Shown: piece after piece, positions 62,852 through 64,000 of the stretch
Position numbering within the stretch: the stretch's first letter is position 1
Layout: each line of letters begins with the position of its first letter
Assembly (NCBI GenBank): GCA_001310455.1
Contig: BAXG01000007.1
Span: 97,393-161,392, forward strand
Direction of reading: 5' to 3'
DNA length: 64,000 nucleotides
Source: Photobacterium sp. JCM 19050
GTDB taxonomy: Bacteria > Pseudomonadota > Gammaproteobacteria > Enterobacterales > Vibrionaceae
Program-made: the position numbers and the translations under genes
The notes under the pieces: model-generated
What the model was told of the DNA's origin: nothing
What the model saw: the letters and a program-made list of their open reading frames with translations, nothing else
Database searches by the model: none

Positions 62852-63163
62852 TTCTCTCTTCTCTCTCTCTTCCGAGTACGAATGGACCGAGATGCATACC
62901 ATCATATAGACGGCGCATAATAGTCCTCAAAACTTGCAAGTGAAAGCGTTTTTTAAAGAATTCCGTATGTAAACTAACCAAGTAACGTCAAAGAAAAATG
63001 ATCAGATATGTGACTGTTACTAAAATATTCAAATCAACAGAATATCAGTTGGTGTTTTCCGCAATGATCATCGTCGTTGATTTCGTTGGCACTGTTACAA
63101 CTGACTGAAAAATGGGATTGTCATCCGCTATAATCAAAGCTTGGGAAACCAGATTAGTATCAA
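62852..63163. other. Divergent intergenic region between potA and a membrane protein gene
   Basis: About 310 bases with no coding frame I would support. It should hold promoters for potABCD and for the divergent gene. I see AT-rich stretches near 63000-63040 but no site I can name with confidence. Confidence 0.5.
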
Positions 63164-63951
63164 ATGAAAAAACAATATGAACATGCCATCCATATTGGTG
63201 GCTCAATGGAACGCGCTCTTACCGGTAAGTACACATTGGACATCACCCAAATTGTGCAGGAGGCGGTGAAAGTGACTGCGTCCAACTTCTGGTCTTTCTT
63301 ACCGGCAACGGCCATTCTTTTTACCGCTCAACTGACAGTGATGTTTATTGCCCTGAAATTGCAGATTGGTTCGCCTTCGGACATGCTGGACGCCTTTACC
63401 AACCCATCTACGATGACGTCGGAGTACATTTACGCAGCCTGGGTTGCCAATTTCAGTGCAGATGTATTGACGGCACCGTTGTATGCCGGAGCAAGTTTGA
63501 TGGGACTAAGCCATGCGGCCGGGTTTCGAAGTAAACCCCGTCACATACTAAAAGGGTTTAGTTATACTGTGGCTGTTATGGTCGCGATGGGAGCAACAGC
63601 CTGATGCAAACCATGGCGAATGCTGTGTTTTCTATATTAGGCCTTTATCTGGCGATTGCATTTAGCATGACTACGTTGTTGATTTGTGAGAAGCAACTGC
63701 AACCGCTCAATGCCATATTGACGTCGTTCCGTGCGGTGAACAGAAAAATTCTTCCACTGGTAGGTTTCAACCTGATTCTTGGCGTATTGTTCTTCCTGTC
63801 TATTGCCACTATGGGTTTGGCCCTTATCTGGACGTTGCCATTCCTTTTCAATCTCAAAGGTATCATTTACCGCGAGATGTTTGGTATTGGCATTGAGGTA
63901 TCAGTGACAGAACCCGACGACGAGGCCGGGGCATCCCATTTCGATGCCTGA
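63164..63951 (+). CDS. Uncharacterised inner-membrane protein (frameshifted in this sequence)
   Basis: About 262 residues after repair, with several hydrophobic segments (SFLPATAILFTAQLTVMFIAL, SILGLYLAIAFSMTTLLI, LVGFNLILGVLFFLSIATMGLAL). No enzyme motif recognised; resembles uncharacterised Vibrio membrane proteins. One C is missing at 63599-63602; adding it gives GATALMQTMANAVFSILGLY. Start may be 63164 or the ATG at 63206 (MERALTGKYTLD), which follows GGTGG. The C-terminus is short and acidic (EPDDEAGASHFDA). Divergent from potA. Confidence 0.7.
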
Positions 63952-64000
63952 TTATCCTGCATGACCTAATCCGGTGAATATACCCAATCCACCTCAAGGT

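Overview
This window looks like chromosomal DNA of a marine gammaproteobacterium, most likely Vibrionaceae. The reasons are the thrS-infC-rpmI-rplT and pheS-pheT-ihfA translation block, a hut operon with HutC boxes, potABCD, a DUF3581 protein, HrpA and a periplasmic-type DNA ligase, all resembling Vibrio/Photobacterium/Grimontia homologues as I remember them. No search was run and the genus is not resolved.

The read quality matters for every gene. Twenty-three genes carry in total about 31 reading-frame breaks. Nearly all are restored by adding back one base next to an identical base (GG read as G, CC as C, long A runs short by one). Broken genes include pheS and pheT, which a living cell needs, so I treat the breaks as sequencing or assembly deletions and annotate whole genes across them.

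Layout. (1) 1-7051: partial fructosamine-kinase-family gene, then histidine utilisation hutC-hutI-hutG-hutU-hutH on the minus strand with HutC-like boxes. (2) 7201-14908: thrS with a long leader hairpin resembling a tRNA-Thr anticodon arm, then infC, rpmI, rplT, pheS, pheT, ihfA. (3) 14936-22971: FKBP isomerase, astE, btuCD, a TerB-like protein and hrpA. (4) 23264-23875: a secreted L,D-transpeptidase-like protein. (5) 24032-46647: a large sugar-acid catabolic island. It holds a lactonase, two MaoC proteins, a solute-binding-like protein without signal peptide, a CoA-transferase, an IclR regulator, two enolase-superfamily dehydratases, an FAH-family hydrolase, an SDR, a mutarotase, a Gfo/Idh/MocA oxidoreductase, a complete ABC sugar importer, an RraA-like protein, a UxaA-type dehydratase pair, and two secreted proteins joining F-type-lectin-like domains to a beta-propeller glycosidase-like domain. 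(6) 46870-49255: exported ATP-dependent DNA ligase, cyclophilin and a PhnD-like protein. (7) 49444-56270: lutABC plus a D-lactate-dehydrogenase-like flavo/iron-sulfur enzyme, with a divergent LysR gene. (8) 56332-63951: HDOD protein, DUF3581, cobB, potABCD and a membrane protein.

How the parts may work together (inference): the lectin-propeller enzymes would bind and cut fucosylated or related glycans outside the cytoplasm, the ABC importer would take up the released deoxysugar, and mutarotase, dehydrogenase, lactonase, dehydratase, SDR and FAH hydrolase would form a non-phosphorylating L-fucose-type route ending in pyruvate plus L-lactate. LutABC nearby would oxidise the lactate to pyruvate. 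The substrate is not proven. A 3' remnant of an enolase-superfamily gene and a repeated leader between the two glycosidase genes indicate that this part grew by tandem duplication.
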